64,000 nt of DNA, taken from NCBI GenBank assembly GCA_003586115.2, contig QVOM02000042.1:72213447-72277446 (forward strand), in the 5' to 3' direction. The translations under genes and the position numbers were made by a program. How positions within the stretch are numbered: the stretch's first letter is position 1; each line of letters opens with the position of its first letter. Origin of the DNA: Salvator merianae (taxonomy: Eukaryota; Chordata; Lepidosauria; Squamata; Teiidae). Positions 61,020 to 64,000 of this stretch are shown piece after piece. The notes beneath the pieces are model-generated. The model was not told where the DNA came from, made no database searches, and worked only from the letters and a program-made list of their open reading frames with translations.

Positions 61020-62127
61020 GGGACATTGCAGTACCTCCCTTAAGAAGCACCATCTATCCAGGGGAATGGCTATTGGTACAGAATACAACCATGATGGCCT
61101 TTGATTTTGATGGCACTTGAAGTATGGAGGGATATTTCTTTCATCAAGGGAACCATGAGGCTGCAAGAGTACCAGGTCCAGCCAAGTGATGCCTCCGCTG
61201 CTTTCCAAATGACCGAGTACGTCAATGGCTGCAGCATCCAGGTAGAATGATGGAAAGTTGGAATCCTTGAAGCTGCTGAACCCAGAGAAGGGCTTCACAA
61301 GAACAAATGAAAGTTTTCTCCAAAAATTCTTAAAATATTGAAGGTGCATCCAACCACCCCCAAATTTGGCAGGGGCTTTCCTGGTGGTCCCCCCAGACCC
61401 ACATGCCAATTTTAGGTGTCCAGCTTTGCTGCCTACCTGGGAGGGCAGTTATTACTCCAGTCAACTTTGAGCTGGAATCTCCAAAATTGGCATGTGGGTT
61501 GGGGGTGTGGCAGCAGGAAGGTCCTTGCCAAGTAGCGCAATGTTTGGAGGCACCTCTGATTTTTTAATGATTTATTTTGGGAAATCTCCCACCTGCTCCA
61601 TCAGAACAAATGGGAATTAAAACGAAATTCCTGGAAAATCAAGATTGCATCCAATCACCCTGAGACTTGGCAGAGGCCTTCCTGGAGCCCCCCCCCCCCA
61701 AATATCCACACAGCAATTTTGATAACTCGATGTCAAACTCTACTAAACTTTGGCCCTGCTGGTCTGCTTGGCAAGGTGGTTGTCGCTGTGGTCAGTGTTG
61801 AGCTAGAGCCTCCAAAACTGGCATGTGGGTCTGGGTGGTGGCAGCAGGAAGCCCCCTGCCAAGCAGCCTGGCATTTGAATGCATTTTTGATTTAAAATTG
61901 CCCCCTTGCCCCCTTAGCTTTACAAAATTGATGTATAGCGCCGCCGCCCCCCTCCTTGTTCTCCTTCACTGTTGCCTGCAAACAACAGGTCATTGAACAT
62001 TAGACGTGAACTACAAATTTTTCTGAGACGTTTGAGATTTAATTAAAACACGTTTGATGTTCTTTGGGTTCTGTTCAAACTGAACCTATCCAGGAAAAAA
62101 TGTCTGTACACATCTCTAAGATACTAT
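61020..62127. repeat. Diverged direct repeat of about 330 bp, element-like
   Basis: Two copies: about 61325-61560 (GCATCCAACCACCCCCAAAT, TTGGCAGGGGC, CCAAAATTGGCATGTGGG, GGCAGCAGGAAGG) and about 61645-61880 (GCATCCAATCACCCTGAGAC, TTGGCAGAGGC, CCAAAACTGGCATGTGGG, GGCAGCAGGAAGC). The right end, TACACATCTCTAAG, resembles the termini of the element at 25903. In an SLC44A1 intron. Confidence 0.65.
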
Positions 62128-62225
62128 CATTTAAATTTCCTAAATTCTATTTAATTCTGTAAGAAAGACCACAATGAAACTTGAATATTGTAAAAGAGGA
62201 ATTTCTAAAGATAAATAGGACATAC

Positions 62226-62412
62226 CTGTGGTGCCTAGGAAGAGCAACACTGTGATCCAGTATATCCAGAAGAGTATGAGAGCAAAAAATGTCCAAAATG
62301 GCTGGAAGACAAGCAGTGGCAGGTGAATGAAGACCTTGCCAGCCACGTGGAACAAGGCAATGGTGAGAGCTACTCGTTTTCGCATAACCAGCATTATCAA
62401 CAGTAGGATAAC
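62226..62412 (-). CDS. SLC44A1: SLC44A1 internal coding exon (window exon 2)
   Basis: The exon has 62 codons plus one base, beginning [17 protein letters not shown] and ending LFLGTT with a split Gly. It carries two hydrophobic membrane spans ([10 protein letters not shown], then [17 protein letters not shown]) separated by [18 protein letters not shown], a loop typical of the choline transporter-like family. The acceptor is CTGCAG and the donor is GTATGT. The reading frame runs on past the donor for a few codons (beginning MSYL), but those residues do not match the family and the splice phase demands the GT. Reading ACA-G|GT-AGC gives the expected GTTG-SPVQ junction with the next exon. Confidence 0.96.
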
Positions 62413-63718
62413 CTGCAGATGGATGAAAATTCATTACACATCGTGTTAGTCCAGGTGCAGATGACAGACTGGATAGGTTGAAGTGGCCCCCAAAAAAGGG
62501 TGTACATAGAACTGAATTACACTGTGGATGCCATTCTGCCATCTGTACCTCTCAGTACATTACAATACATTACTCAACACTAAACCTGAGCTTCTAACTG
62601 AACTTCTAATGTGAAATGAAGTTGCAAGCAATCCTGTTTCAGGTAACTATATTTGTATGATAAATTTTGTAATTTCAATCATTCATGACAATTGGAATGA
62701 ACCCCTAAAATAAATATATCTAGGTCTAGATCTAAATATATAGATATAGCATGACCCTCTCTCCAAACTCTTAGAATCGTTCTTCTTGAAAAAAGAGTTC
62801 CAGTAGGCTTCTTGTAAAAGAGATCCAGCTGGGTGTTCTCCAAGATCTCTTGCAGCGCCTACTACAACAAAATGGCCAAGTGAGGCATCTATTTTCTTTT
62901 TTCCAGGCTTCTGCTCAAAGTTCAAACACATACATTAGCCCCACTGATTAGCCATTTCCCCTGCTGTTCTTATGGTTAAGTTGGGTATCCTGTTCTTTCA
63001 TTGTGCAGTTCAAGTTGATGGAATTGGTATAAATAAAGTATTTCTAAAACAAATTCCACTGAAACTGTCAGTTAACAGTTCTGGCAAGCATATTTATCAG
63101 CAGCAGTATGATTGACCTGAGAAGTAACCCTGATGGAGTTGCCCTAAGGGAAGACACTGACAACTATTCCTTAAAAATGTTTTATGAACTACTGAAATGA
63201 AACAAGGAATCCTTTTTCAACAGGTCATTACATCACACCACCCCTTTCATGTCCTGTCTACTCAAGAAAAGGTCAGGAGAGACAGTACTGACATTTGTTA
63301 GAATGGGCTCTCCTCACTAGGCCCTCTGAAACAGATGTAAAGAGATGACATAACTTCTGCAAACTTTTTGTTTAAGCTGTAAGGAAAGGAAAACAACAAC
63401 CCCCAGCCAGATTTTCTTTTTAAGTTGCAAAGAGAAGAGCCCTGTAACTGCATCCAAGAAGCTGACCTTTGTTCTTATCTTGCCCAAAGAAAACCTACAT
63501 GCTTCCTAAATATTTTCCTGCATAAGTCAAGGAAGCAGTATCTCCTCCTAAGACATTATACATGCAAACTGTAAATTAGTCCAGTTTACTGCATTCACAT
63601 GTATTAGAGTTCTGTGGCTTGCCCCTTTTTCCCAATGCATGCACCTGCAATAAAATTAATGGAACTGAACACTCTGCTTTCTAGCCTCCCAATATCGGCA
63701 GGACAATTAAATACTTAC
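62413..63718. other. SLC44A1 intron, nothing recognised
   Basis: No element with clear ends was recognised; a short TATAGATATA-type tract lies near 62720-62750. Confidence 0.5.
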
Positions 63719-63858
63719 TGTGAAGACTGTAGCTGCAATGGCATAGATCAGGAGGGCTTGACGATTGTCTTTGGCTATTTGAAGCTGCTCAACAGTAAGA
63801 GTGTCACTGGGAGATTTCTGCTGCTTAGCGTACAGCCACCATAATACTCCTGTGCCAC
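63719..63858 (-). CDS. SLC44A1: SLC44A1 internal coding exon (window exon 1)
   Basis: This exon encodes 46 complete codons starting [12 protein letters not shown] and ending YAIAATVFT. In SLC44A1 this is a membrane segment (GVLWWLY), a short charged loop rich in Q, K, S and D, and the start of the next membrane segment ([12 protein letters not shown]). SLC44A1 is a choline and ethanolamine transporter of the plasma and mitochondrial membranes. The first two bases complete a Gly codon begun in the exon upstream, which lies beyond the window. The acceptor reads ACACAG before GTGGC and the donor is GTAAGT at the low-coordinate end. It ends in phase 0 and joins cleanly to the exon at 62412. Family assignment rests on remembered similarity to vertebrate CTL1, which is very close here. 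Confidence 0.95.
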
Positions 63859-64000
63859 CTGTGTTCATCAACAAAATATTGCCCCACATTTTTAGTTCCA
63901 TAATGCAAGTATAATGATTTAAAAAAAAAAAAAAAAAAGCCTAATTTCATTATTTACCAAGACAGACTCAGATAGAACCAAACTTCTGTGACATAAAAAT

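Noticed and set aside
62140..62225. Extension of the SLC44A1 frame past GTTG ([12 protein letters not shown])
   Set aside because: It lies after a good GTATGT donor. The family sequence continues with SPVQ in the exon at 60164.

Overview
This is nuclear DNA of an amniote vertebrate, most likely a squamate reptile and probably a lizard. It is AT-rich, intron-rich and dense in repeats: tRNA-headed SINEs of the Sauria type, CR1-like LINE tails ending in TTCTTATG repeats, L1-like, R4-like and Penelope-like remnants, a Tigger-type DNA transposon, and many palindromic MITEs.

Only one protein-coding gene can be supported. It is SLC44A1 (CTL1, choline transporter-like protein 1), on the minus strand. 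Nine coding exons were reconstructed from position 63858 down to the stop codon at 36249-36251. All junctions are GT-AG and all phases agree. They encode about 404 residues, the C-terminal part of a protein usually near 655 residues: most of the multi-pass transport domain and the cytoplasmic tail ending ELKPM-ASGASTS. The 5' exons and promoter lie beyond 64000. A 3' UTR of about 4.3 kb is inferred from 36248 down to a candidate AATAAA at 31959-31964.

Layout: 1-31900 is intergenic and repeat-filled. It holds an L1-like fragment at 2820-4940 with a perfect palindrome of about 200 bp, nested CR1-like and MITE copies at 9380-10550, a series of foldback MITEs at 4990-29262, and an inverted repeat pair at 28690-28990. 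No exon of a neighbouring gene was recognised there. 31940-36272 is the SLC44A1 terminal exon. 36273-63718 is SLC44A1 introns, which hold a long CR1-like LINE (42150-44548), an R4-like LINE remnant (46180-47097), a Penelope-like element with a GIY-YIG domain (51200-52400), a Tigger/pogo element disrupted by SINEs and a CR1-like tail (54078-56060), a decayed minisatellite (56100-56530), a hAT MITE with a target-site duplication (49260-49465) and a CpG-rich foldback MITE close to an exon (58931-59088).

I found no convincing new biological system. The most unusual items are the perfect palindrome, the foldback MITE beside an acceptor site, an open read-through after the penultimate coding exon, and an Arg-to-Cys change at a position I recall as conserved in SLC44A1.
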